From Veillonellaceae bacterium (GTDB lineage: Bacteria > Bacillota_C > Negativicutes > Veillonellales > Veillonellaceae): 5,014 bases of DNA. The position numbers were made by a program, and so were the translations under genes. Position 1 is the stretch's first letter. Every line of letters begins with the position of its first letter. This document shows, in pieces, positions 1 through 5,014 of this stretch. The DNA is taken from the NCBI GenBank assembly GCA_902834965.1, contig CADFKY010000079.1, forward strand, positions 1 through 5,014. The letters are read 5' to 3'. Below the pieces are notes generated by a model. The model had not been told where the DNA came from, ran no database searches, and saw only the letters and a program-made list of their open reading frames with translations.

Positions 1-410
1 ATATTCATGAAACCTATGAAGCAGGTATTGCTTTGACAGGTACTGAAATTAAATCCATACGTCAAGGTAAGCTGAACCTAAAAGACAGCTTTTGTCGCAT
101 TGATAAAGGTGAGCTCTTATTGTATGGCGTTCACATTAGTCCATACGAACAGGGGAACCGCTTTAATCATGAACCTGAACGAACTCGCAAATTGTTGATG
201 CATAAATCTGAAATCAATAAACTGCATGCTCAGGTTAAGGAGAAAGGATTCTCTTTAGTGCCGCTCAATTTCCATTTCAGTCATGGTTATGTAAAGGTAA
301 CCGTTGGTCTTGTAACTGGTAAAAAGCTGTATGATAAGCGTCAAGATATGGCAGAACGCGATGCTAAGCGAGATATTGCTAAGAGACTTAAAGAACAACA
401 AAAATATTAA
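1..410 (+). CDS. smpB: SsrA-binding protein SmpB (5'-truncated by window edge)
   Basis: SmpB binds the tRNA-like domain of tmRNA and delivers it to the A site of stalled ribosomes in trans-translation. The reading frame is open from base 3, so the gene enters from outside the window. About 135 residues are visible out of the roughly 150-160 usual for the family, so only some 15-20 N-terminal residues are missing. Recognisable family segments are the HETYEAGIALTGTEIKS block at the start, NLKDSF, the YEQGNRFNHEPERTRKLL block, and the basic C-terminal tail GKKLYDKRQDMAERDAKR, which in known SmpB proteins lies in the mRNA channel. A TTG at 33 lies inside the conserved core and is not the start. 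The stop is TAA at 408-410. A terminator follows directly. Its RNA partner ssrA is encoded about 2.6 kb downstream on the same strand. Confidence 0.97.
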   Translation, partial: IHETYEAGIALTGTEIKSIRQGKLNLKDSFCRIDKGELLLYGVHISPYEQGNRFNHEPERTRKLLMHKSEINKLHAQVKEKGFSLVPLNFHFSHGYVKVTVGLVTGKKLYDKRQDMAERDAKRDIAKRLKEQQKY

Positions 411-413
411 AAT

Positions 414-446
414 AAAGAAATCGAGTCATAATGGCTCGATTTTTTT
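414..446 (+). terminator. Rho-independent terminator after smpB
   Basis: A hairpin pairs 420-428 (atcgagtca) with 432-440 (tggctcgat), nine pairs including one G-U, around a 3-nt loop. A run of seven T follows (440-446). The A-rich stretch 414-419 can pair with the T run, so the structure could work weakly in the other direction too. It lies four bases past the smpB stop and separates smpB from the biotin operon. Confidence 0.92.
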
Positions 447-478
447 GTGATATTTGTCAACTTACTCTGTATTTTTAG

Positions 479-507
479 TTGATAAATATGTATATTGAAT
501 TTATAAT
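479..507 (+). promoter_or_regulatory. Sigma-A promoter of the biotin operon
   Basis: The -35 box is TTGATA (479-484), one base from TTGACA. The -10 box is a perfect TATAAT (502-507), and the spacer is 17 nt. Transcription would start near 514. The -10 box is overlapped by the left half of a putative BirA operator, so repression would block polymerase binding. A ribosome-binding site AGAGGAG (548-554) lies 7 nt before the first ATG of the operon. Confidence 0.82.
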
Positions 508-539
508 GTAAACAAAGAGTCGTGTTTGTGGTTGACATT
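505..539. promoter_or_regulatory. Putative BirA biotin operator
   Basis: The left arm aatgtaaaca (505-514) and right arm ggttgacatt (530-539) form an inverted repeat with a 15-nt spacer. AATGTAAAC against the reverse complement AATGTCAAC differs at one base in nine. This matches the known form of bacterial BirA sites (TTGTAAACC, about 14-16 nt, then GGTTTACAA). It covers the end of the -10 box and the predicted start site, and it sits directly before a transcription unit containing bioW and bioF, as expected for biotin-responsive repression. BirA itself is not encoded in the window, so the regulator is inferred from the motif and the genes. Confidence 0.8.
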
Positions 540-561
540 TTCTAAGTAGAGGAGAAACATC

Positions 562-1062
562 ATGAATCAGAACATTCGGTACATTACAGAGGTCGCTATT
601 TTAACGGCTATGATTACTGTATTAGGGGCTATTAAAATACCTAATGTTATTCCAGGTATAGAATTTCAATTATCGGCCCCGTTGGCGGTAGCAATATGTG
701 CCGTATTCGGATTTAAAAAGTATATTATTAGTGGATGTCTATCTAGCTTAATTGGCTTAGCACTAGGTACTCAAACTATATTAAATGTTATGATTGCTAT
801 GCAATTCCGCCTTATTGTAGGGTTAATCCTTTGGATGTGCCATAATCACTTGATCGGTATTATGATTTCAGGCCCAATTGCATCTGCATTAGCACGATTG
901 ACCTTGTCTGTATATATTGGTAAGGCCGCATTACCTATGGTTGCATTAGCAGTACCTGGCATGATTTTTACAGTCATTATGGCTCCAGTATTTGTAAAAG
1001 TATTCCGTAAAATTCATAGCCATGCACATCAAAACAATATTATAAAAGGTAAGGTATCATAA
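562..1062 (+). CDS. Six-helix membrane protein, candidate ECF S component for a biotin precursor
   Basis: I do not recognise a named family. The 166-residue protein is almost wholly hydrophobic, with about six membrane segments (roughly residues 7-24, 38-51, 54-70, 72-91, 97-116 and 122-146) and a short His-rich polar tail (HSHAHQNN). ECF-transporter substrate-binding (S) components have this size and six-helix layout. The first helix contains A12-xxx-A16, resembling the AxxxA motif that contacts the EcfT coupling protein in known S components. It does not look like BioY by eye; the nearest impression is of ThiW- or QueT-like S components. No ATPase or T component is nearby, so it would rely on a shared ECF module. 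It is the first gene after the BirA-type promoter, and its stop overlaps the bioW start by one base (TAATG), implying translational coupling. Import of pimelate, biotin or an intermediate is inference; a different type of membrane protein remains possible. Confidence 0.6.
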   Translation: MNQNIRYITEVAILTAMITVLGAIKIPNVIPGIEFQLSAPLAVAICAVFGFKKYIISGCLSSLIGLALGTQTILNVMIAMQFRLIVGLILWMCHNHLIGIMISGPIASALARLTLSVYIGKAALPMVALAVPGMIFTVIMAPVFVKVFRKIHSHAHQNNIIKGKVS

Positions 1063-1793
1063 TGAATGAATTATATAGTGTACGCATGCGTGCAGCACAA
1101 GGTGGTCCCCATGAAAACGGGGGCCATCATATTTCTGGGGCAGAGCGTATTGTAAAATTAGAGGATATTGGCGCTATAGCACAATCCTTAGCTGAACGTG
1201 CACTGCATCACAGTAAAGGAACAGCTGATTTTATCAATATCACAGTGGATTTGATCCCACCGGAGAAGATTAGATATATTGACTGTTTAAAGGTAGAAGA
1301 ACATAAAACTAGTAGCATTTCTGAATCCCATCAATTGGGGACTGAACTTTTACAAGGTCCTACTATTAGTGAGGTAGCTGTTTATAAAGCTATATCTTTG
1401 TTACAAGGTTTAGAGAAATCTATGCGCGGTGCTATGTTAGTAGATGCAATTACTGGTAAGCGCTTAGATACAGGTGACCGCGGAGTACGTGTTAGTCATA
1501 TGGACTCTTTTGACTCTTATGCATTAGGTGATAATGAACATATGAGAGAGGCTTTAGTATTGGCCTCTAAAGTTCAATCCGCAGAGGGTGTTGTTGGTGA
1601 ATTATGTTGGTCTGATGATCCAGATTATACAGTAGGCTATGTGGCCTGTAATGGTGTATATCATCGAATTCCCAATATGAAAGAATTAGGATCTAATATA
1701 GGGGGACGGGTTTTCTTTGTACGGTCTGATATAGATAGTGAAAGTGTAATTGAGTATTTGGAGAGTGCTCCTGTACTTGTTCAACGGAGATAA
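1062..1793 (+). CDS. bioW: 6-carboxyhexanoate-CoA ligase (pimeloyl-CoA synthetase) BioW
   Basis: BioW uses ATP to join free pimelate to CoA, giving pimeloyl-CoA, the acyl donor for BioF (EC 6.2.1.14). The 243-residue protein is close to the B. subtilis enzyme (about 259). Conserved blocks are YSVRMRA (residues 5-11), GGHHISGAERIV (20-31), MRGAMLVDAITGKRLD (121-136), GVRVSHMD (141-148) and ELCWSDDPDY (180-189). From remembered B. subtilis sequence, Y189, Y200, R202 and R216 line up with Tyr199, Tyr211, Arg213 and Arg227, residues I recall as part of the pimelate-binding site; there is a one-residue gap between the two tyrosines here. The ATG at 1062 shares its A with the preceding stop and has a GGTAAGG-like ribosome-binding site. 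The enzyme needs free pimelate, which makes the upstream membrane protein a natural partner. Confidence 0.96.
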   Translation: MNELYSVRMRAAQGGPHENGGHHISGAERIVKLEDIGAIAQSLAERALHHSKGTADFINITVDLIPPEKIRYIDCLKVEEHKTSSISESHQLGTELLQGPTISEVAVYKAISLLQGLEKSMRGAMLVDAITGKRLDTGDRGVRVSHMDSFDSYALGDNEHMREALVLASKVQSAEGVVGELCWSDDPDYTVGYVACNGVYHRIPNMKELGSNIGGRVFFVRSDIDSESVIEYLESAPVLVQRR

Positions 1794-1794
1794 C

Positions 1795-2952
1795 ATGTAC
1801 GAATTTTTTAAAAAACAATTAGACACTAAGGTACAGAACCATAATTTACGAACCTTAAAAGAATTCTGCCCTATAGATGCAGTGCGCGTGAAGCGAGATG
1901 ATAAAGAATATTTGATGATGGCTTCAAATAATTATTTAGGCCTTACCTTTGACTCCCGCGTAATAGAAGGGGCTGTAAAAGGAGCTCAACAATATGGAAC
2001 TGGATCTGGTGGATCGCGCCTCGTATCTGGTACGTTTCCATTATTTACAGAGCTAGAAAACGAATTAGCAAAATTTAAGAATACTGAAAAAGCCCTCGTA
2101 TTTAATACAGGCTATATGGCTAATGTAGGAACTATTTCTTCTATAGCTGATAAGAATACTATCATTTTTAGCGATGCTCTAAATCACGCTAGTATTATTG
2201 ATGGGTGTAGATTGAGTAGAGGGGCTGTAAAGGCATACAGCCATTGTGATGTAGACGAATTAAAGTACTTATTAAAACAAGTAGATCGTAATGCACGAAA
2301 GCTGATTGTTACAGATGGTGTATTTAGTATGGATGGCGATATTGCACCACTCGATAAATTATATGAATTAAGTCGTGACTACAATGCATTGCTCATGGTA
2401 GACGATGCTCATGCAACAGGAACAATTGGTAATGGTCATGGTACGGCTGCTTATTTCAATTTAGAGAAAGAGATAGATATTCAACTCGGTACGTTGAGTA
2501 AATCATTAGGATCTGTTGGGGGTTATGTTGCAGCCAATAGTACTATTATTGATTATCTAGTTAATACAAGCCGTAGCTTCATATTCTCCACAGCTTTATC
2601 TCCTGCAGATATAGGGGCGGCCCTAGCTGCATTACAGGTTCTTGAGTCAGATAGATCTGTTTTGGGGCGTTTACATGAAAATGTAAACTATATGGCAGAC
2701 CAATTGACTTCCTTGGGAATTAATGCTACCAATGAAACGCCAATTTTTCCAATATTAATAGGGCGTAATGATGATACACTTGCAGTGTCTGATTATCTAT
2801 ATGAGGCTGGGATTATAGGCACAGCTATTCGTCCGCCTACAGTACCTATTGGTGAAAGTAGAATTCGATTGACCGTTACAGCTGCTCATAATAAAGAACA
2901 AATAGATTATGTATGTCATACATTACATAAAGCGATGCAGACAGTAAAGTAA
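1795..2952 (+). CDS. bioF: 8-amino-7-oxononanoate synthase BioF
   Basis: This PLP enzyme performs the decarboxylative condensation of pimeloyl-CoA with L-alanine to 8-amino-7-oxononanoate (EC 2.3.1.47), directly after BioW. From the ATG at 1795 it has 385 residues, the normal length. Visible motifs are ASNNYLGL (43-50), GTGSGGSRLVSGT (68-80), DALNHASIIDG (127-137, H131 expected to stack on PLP), VFSMDGD (176-182), DDAHATGTIG (203-212, D203 and H206 at the cofactor ring), and TLSKSLGSVGGY (233-244) with the Schiff-base lysine K236. The frame is open upstream to a TTG at 1750, but that would overlap the end of bioW by 44 nt and add 15 unrelated residues. The ATG has GGAGA at 1786-1790 and lies one base past the bioW stop. 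Related alpha-oxoamine synthases such as glycine C-acetyltransferase look alike, but linkage to bioW settles the call. No terminator follows. Confidence 0.95.
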   Translation: MYEFFKKQLDTKVQNHNLRTLKEFCPIDAVRVKRDDKEYLMMASNNYLGLTFDSRVIEGAVKGAQQYGTGSGGSRLVSGTFPLFTELENELAKFKNTEKALVFNTGYMANVGTISSIADKNTIIFSDALNHASIIDGCRLSRGAVKAYSHCDVDELKYLLKQVDRNARKLIVTDGVFSMDGDIAPLDKLYELSRDYNALLMVDDAHATGTIGNGHGTAAYFNLEKEIDIQLGTLSKSLGSVGGYVAANSTIIDYLVNTSRSFIFSTALSPADIGAALAALQVLESDRSVLGRLHENVNYMADQLTSLGINATNETPIFPILIGRNDDTLAVSDYLYEAGIIGTAIRPPTVPIGESRIRLTVTAAHNKEQIDYVCHTLHKAMQTVK

Positions 2953-2986
2953 GTAAGAATGTTGGTCTAGAGAAGTTTTGGTTGAA

Positions 2987-3015
2987 TTGACAGTACTACT
3001 AAATAGGCTTATAAT
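2987..3015 (+). promoter_or_regulatory. Consensus promoter of ssrA
   Basis: TTGACA (2987-2992), a 17-nt spacer and TATAAT (3010-3015) form a perfect sigma-A promoter. Transcription would begin near 3022, leaving about 10 nt of leader to be removed by RNase P before the mature 5' end at 3032. It starts 34 nt after the bioF stop. Such strength fits an abundant stable RNA. Confidence 0.9.
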
Positions 3016-3031
3016 TATGAAACCGACGCAC

Positions 3032-3373
3032 GGGGATGTAAAGGTTTCGACAGGGGTGCGTGTGGTATAGATAGCGAGTCGGCGTTCCATGAGGCCGTTA
3101 AACGGTGGGAAAACATTTAAACGCAGAAGAAAATTTTGCATTAGCTGCATAAGCTACGTCCCTCATACTTGTGCCTACCAAGTGTGAATGGACGTCAAAC
3201 CGTAGGCTGGCTTAATTCAGTTGTTCATATGAATTAGGCGAGACAATATGAACTGGGGTTGTGTAGCTTGTCTGTGAGCGGTAGCAACCTGAGACTTAAA
3301 TCATAGACTGTGCTCGGAGAAGTCTATATGGCAACACTTCTGGACAGGGGTTCGACTCCCCTCATCTCCACCA
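3032..3373 (+). ncRNA. ssrA: Transfer-messenger RNA (tmRNA, one-piece)
   Basis: tmRNA rescues stalled ribosomes with SmpB and tags the unfinished protein for proteolysis. The ends form a tRNA-like domain: GGGGATG (3032-3038) pairs with CATCTCC (3363-3369) in a 7-bp acceptor stem with one G-U pair, followed by discriminator A3370 and an encoded CCA (3371-3373). The T arm is AGGGG (3346-3350), loop ttcgact, CCCCT (3358-3362). The 5' side has the typical GTTTCGAC-type D region. Helix P2 is supported by ATAGA (3067-3071) pairing with TCTAT (3323-3327) and by GTGT (3060-3063) opposite ACAC (3334-3337). A tag frame runs from 3123 to 3152. The remainder should hold the usual pseudoknots, which I did not fold in full. 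The 342-nt length is normal for the family. The 3' end is intact, with no sign of an integrated element. Confidence 0.97.
3123..3152 (+). other. tmRNA proteolysis-tag reading frame (AEENFALAA)
   Basis: Reading from GCA at 3123 gives A-E-E-N-F-A-L-A-A and then TAA (3150-3152). The ALAA ending is the classic signal read by ClpXP-type proteases, and a GCA resume codon is the commonest choice. The tag is nine residues, one shorter than the E. coli tag ANDENYALAA. The exact resume codon is inferred by analogy. Confidence 0.9.
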
Positions 3374-3385
3374 TATTGAATAAAT

Positions 3386-3439
3386 ATGCTAGTAGTATAG
3401 AATGCTTGGTAAGAATTTCTATGCTCCTAGCATTTTTTT
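3386..3439 (+). terminator. Rho-independent terminator after ssrA
   Basis: ATGCTAG (3386-3392) pairs with CTAGCAT (3427-3433). After one mismatch (T3393/C3426) the stem continues for nine pairs (3394-3402 with 3417-3425, one G-U) up to a 14-nt loop. Seven T follow (3433-3439). It lies 12 nt past the tmRNA CCA end and probably also ends any transcript reading through from the biotin operon. Confidence 0.9.
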
Positions 3440-3492
3440 GTACACAAAAAATGATGAAAGTCAATAATTTTTATCGCTTTTGTTGTATACAA
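3438..3492. repeat. Two palindrome-like TTGTA(C/T)ACAA sites, possible operator pair
   Basis: TTGTACACAA (3438-3447) and TTGTATACAA (3483-3492) differ at one base and lie exactly 45 bp apart. The second is a perfect 10-bp palindrome. The first is imperfect and overlaps the end of the ssrA terminator T run, where it is flanked by T and A tracts. They lie about 60-115 bp upstream of the acrA -35 box. A regulator-binding role is conjecture, and AT-rich DNA throws up such motifs by chance. The rest of the stretch up to the acrA promoter holds only a short inverted repeat (TAGAT/ATCTA, 3509-3521) and no convincing gene. Confidence 0.3.
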
Positions 3493-3553
3493 TGAATGTG
3501 GAACTATTTAGATTTTATCTAGGTTTTACAAAGGTAGTAGGGTATCGAAAAAA

Positions 3554-3582
3554 TTGACTTTGCCTATAGAATCCTGTAAAAT
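3554..3582 (+). promoter_or_regulatory. Probable promoter of the acrA-acrB operon
   Basis: TTGACT (3554-3559), a 17-nt spacer and TAAAAT (3577-3582) each match the sigma-A consensus at five of six bases. The start site would be near 3589, giving a leader of about 58 nt with ribosome-binding site AAGGAG (3633-3638) 8 nt before the ATG. No repressor gene is adjacent in the window. Confidence 0.72.
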
Positions 3583-3646
3583 ATATAAAGATATTTATGT
3601 AATTATGACACATAGATGATTAGTTTCGTGTAAAGGAGTACAGATA

Positions 3647-4774
3647 ATGAAGTTCCGTTATTCCCGTATGTTAGCGGCTCTCGTTGTATCCGCTGTAATG
3701 GTTGCTGGTTGTGGCAGTAATCAACAGCAAGCAGGCGACGTGAGTGTCAATGCATACAAAATTACTGCAAGTGATGCACAGGTAAACCAAACCTATGCTG
3801 GTACAGTAGTTGCAGAAAACTCTGTAGCTGTACATGCTCGTGTATCTGGTTACGTAGTTGAAAAATTTGTTAAAGGCGGGGAGCAAGTTGTAGCTGGCCA
3901 GCCATTATATCGTATCGATTCTCGTCAATACGAAGCTACTCTTGCTAATGCAGAAGCACAAGCTGCTCAAGCTAATGCAAACTATAAAAATGCTGAAGTA
4001 GACCTTAATCGTTATGAAACATTAGCTCAACAAGATGCTATTGCGCAACAACGTGTAGATACACAACGCAGTACTGTAGAACAAGCTAAGGCCGCTTATG
4101 AAGCATACGAAGCATCCGTAAAAATTGCTCAAGATAACTATGGCGATACAATGGTATATGCACCATACTCTGGTACATTACGTATGGATGATATCGATAT
4201 GGGTACATTTGTACAAGCAGGTTCTACAACATTAGTAACTATTGATTCTATCGATCCTATCTTTGTTGAATTTAGTATGACAGAGCAAGAATATCTTGAC
4301 TTCATGAAAAATCCAACTGGCGATGATTCCAATGGTCCAAATATTCAATTAAAACTTGCTGATGGTGACACTTATAACCAATTTGGTACTATTGTTCAAG
4401 CCGCAAAAAGCCTCGACCAATCTACAGGTAAGCTTGTGTTGAAAGCGTCCTTCCCAAATCCTGATCATTTGTTGTTGCCAAATATGTTTGCTACAGTAAT
4501 TTCTCCTGGTCAAAAACTTAAAAATGCTATTCTTGTTCCTAGTCGCGCTATTCTTCAAATCATGGATAAAAACTTTATCTTTGTTGTAAATGCTGATGGT
4601 GTAGTAGAACAAAAAAGTGTTGAAGTTGGCGGTACAAGTGGTAGCGATACAATTATTAAAGCAGGTTTAGCGCCTGGAGACACAATCATCGTTGATGGCT
4701 TAACTAAGGTTAAAAACGGTGCGAAAGTAAATGCAAAATTGCTTTCAAAAGAACAATTAAAAGCTACAAAATAG
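3647..4774 (+). CDS. acrA: RND efflux periplasmic adaptor (membrane fusion protein), AcrA-like lipoprotein
   Basis: The protein should bridge an inner-membrane RND pump and an outer-membrane TolC-type channel. The 375-residue sequence starts with a lipoprotein signal: basic start (K2, R4, R7), hydrophobic core, and lipobox V19-A20-G21-C22, with C22 the lipidation site. G23 rather than Asp follows, compatible with outer-membrane sorting under the E. coli rule. Domains in order are the first half of the lipoyl/barrel-sandwich domain (about 50-91, with SGYVVEKFVKGGEQVVAGQPL), an alpha-helical coiled-coil hairpin (about 92-165, Ala/Gln-rich), the second lipoyl half (YAPYSGTLR, 171-179), and beta-barrel and membrane-proximal domains to the end. 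At the hairpin tip R122 and L126 match the R-L-S channel-contact motif, but the serine position is A133. All 19 isoleucines avoid ATA and all ten arginines use CGT or CGC, unlike the biotin genes. An RND pump gene follows after 14 nt. The symbol is by family, since the substrate is unknown. Confidence 0.94.
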   Translation: MKFRYSRMLAALVVSAVMVAGCGSNQQQAGDVSVNAYKITASDAQVNQTYAGTVVAENSVAVHARVSGYVVEKFVKGGEQVVAGQPLYRIDSRQYEATLANAEAQAAQANANYKNAEVDLNRYETLAQQDAIAQQRVDTQRSTVEQAKAAYEAYEASVKIAQDNYGDTMVYAPYSGTLRMDDIDMGTFVQAGSTTLVTIDSIDPIFVEFSMTEQEYLDFMKNPTGDDSNGPNIQLKLADGDTYNQFGTIVQAAKSLDQSTGKLVLKASFPNPDHLLLPNMFATVISPGQKLKNAILVPSRAILQIMDKNFIFVVNADGVVEQKSVEVGGTSGSDTIIKAGLAPGDTIIVDGLTKVKNGAKVNAKLLSKEQLKATK

Positions 4775-4788
4775 AAGGGGGCTAGATC

Positions 4789-5014
4789 GTGTCGAAATTC
4801 TTTATTAATCGACCTATCTTTGCCATTGTAATAGCCATTGTTATTACCTTGGTAGGTCTCATTTCTATGATGAACCTTCCGATAGCTCGATATCCACAAA
4901 TTTCTCCTCCTACAGTGCGTGTTAACACAGCCTATACAGGTGCAACGGCTCAAGTTGTTAATGATACGGTAGCCAGTGTTATTGAAACACAAATCGTAGG
5001 CGTACAAGATATGG
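4789..5014 (+). CDS. acrB: RND multidrug efflux pump, AcrB/HAE1 family (3'-truncated by window edge)
   Basis: Only the first 75 codons are in the window. The start is GTG at 4789, with ribosome-binding site AAGGGGG (4775-4781) 7 nt upstream. The protein opens MSKFFINRPIFAIVIAIV, aligning closely with the E. coli AcrB start (MPNFFIDRPIFAWVIAII), so the GTG is secure. Residues about 10-28 form the first membrane helix. LPIARYPQISPPTVRV and YTGATAQVVNDTVASVIE then match the beginning of the periplasmic porter domain of hydrophobe/amphiphile exporters. A full-length protein of the family has about 1,000-1,050 residues, so over 90% lies beyond the edge. It would work as a proton-driven trimer with the AcrA-like lipoprotein encoded 14 nt upstream. 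Substrates cannot be judged from this fragment. Confidence 0.95.
   Translation, partial: MSKFFINRPIFAIVIAIVITLVGLISMMNLPIARYPQISPPTVRVNTAYTGATAQVVNDTVASVIETQIVGVQDM

Noticed and set aside
33..35. TTG as a start codon for smpB
   Set aside because: The frame is open and conserved upstream (IHETYEAGIA), so this codon is an internal leucine within the SmpB core.
532..537. TTGACA as a -35 box before the membrane-protein gene
   Set aside because: A matching -10 box would fall at about 555-560, on the start codon, with no TATAAT-like sequence there. It is better read as the right arm of the BirA operator.
1750..1794. N-terminal extension of bioF from a TTG
   Set aside because: It overlaps the end of bioW and adds residues unlike BioF; the ATG at 1795 has a ribosome-binding site and gives the family length.
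2923..3150. Minus-strand open frame over the end of bioF and the tmRNA
   Set aside because: It lies across ssrA and its promoter, has no family resemblance, and is explained as a chance frame.
3346..3373. Integration (att) site at the ssrA 3' end
   Set aside because: ssrA is a common target for genomic islands, but no integrase follows and I see no repeat of this end downstream within the window.
3310..3495. Plus-strand open frame from the tmRNA 3' end into the intergenic DNA
   Set aside because: It runs through the tRNA-like domain and the terminator hairpin, and its product resembles nothing known.
3583..3600. ATAAA/TTTAT inverted repeat in the acrA leader as a riboswitch or attenuator
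   Set aside because: Only five A-T pairs, no T run after it, and the leader of about 58 nt is too short for a known riboswitch.
3671..3886. Minus-strand open frame inside acrA
   Set aside because: It is antisense to the well-supported signal and lipoyl region of AcrA, and the product has no recognisable domain.
4138..5007. Three minus-strand open frames opposite acrA and acrB (4138-4332, 4349-4612, 4555-5007)
   Set aside because: All are antisense to strongly conserved RND coding sequence and lack family features; they are shadows of the codon pattern.

Overview
The window looks like a low-GC, diderm member of the Firmicutes, most likely Veillonella or a close relative in the Negativicutes. 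This is inferred from three things: a Firmicutes-style pairing of BioW with a BirA-type operator, a tripartite RND efflux system with a lipoprotein adaptor (which implies an outer membrane), and AT-rich intergenic DNA. No species-level marker was checked against a database.

Layout, all on the + strand: (1) the 3' part of smpB, closed by a strong intrinsic terminator; (2) a biotin-related operon with a near-consensus sigma-A promoter overlapped by a putative BirA operator, followed by a small six-helix membrane protein, bioW and bioF; (3) ssrA (tmRNA, 342 nt) with its own perfect-consensus promoter and a terminator; (4) a 273-nt stretch after ssrA that holds its terminator, two palindrome-like sites and a promoter; (5) acrA-like RND adaptor, followed 14 nt later by the start of an acrB-like RND pump that runs off the window.

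Two functional stories are interleaved. SmpB and tmRNA are partners in trans-translation ribosome rescue, and here they flank a biotin operon. BioW activates free pimelate to pimeloyl-CoA, and BioF condenses that with L-alanine to give 8-amino-7-oxononanoate. The rest of the pathway (bioA, bioD, bioB) is not here. The first gene of the biotin operon is not BioY by eye. It has the size, helix number and first-helix AxxxA motif of an ECF-transporter S component, so it is a candidate importer of pimelate, biotin or another precursor. The AcrA/AcrB pair would form the inner-membrane and periplasmic parts of a multidrug exporter, with a TolC-type channel perhaps encoded downstream.

The most interesting point is the unassigned membrane protein inside a BirA-controlled bioW-bioF operon. 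Next are the placement of that operon between smpB and ssrA with no visible terminator after bioF, and the sharp codon-usage difference between acrA and the biotin genes. I see no mobile element, CRISPR array or tRNA gene.
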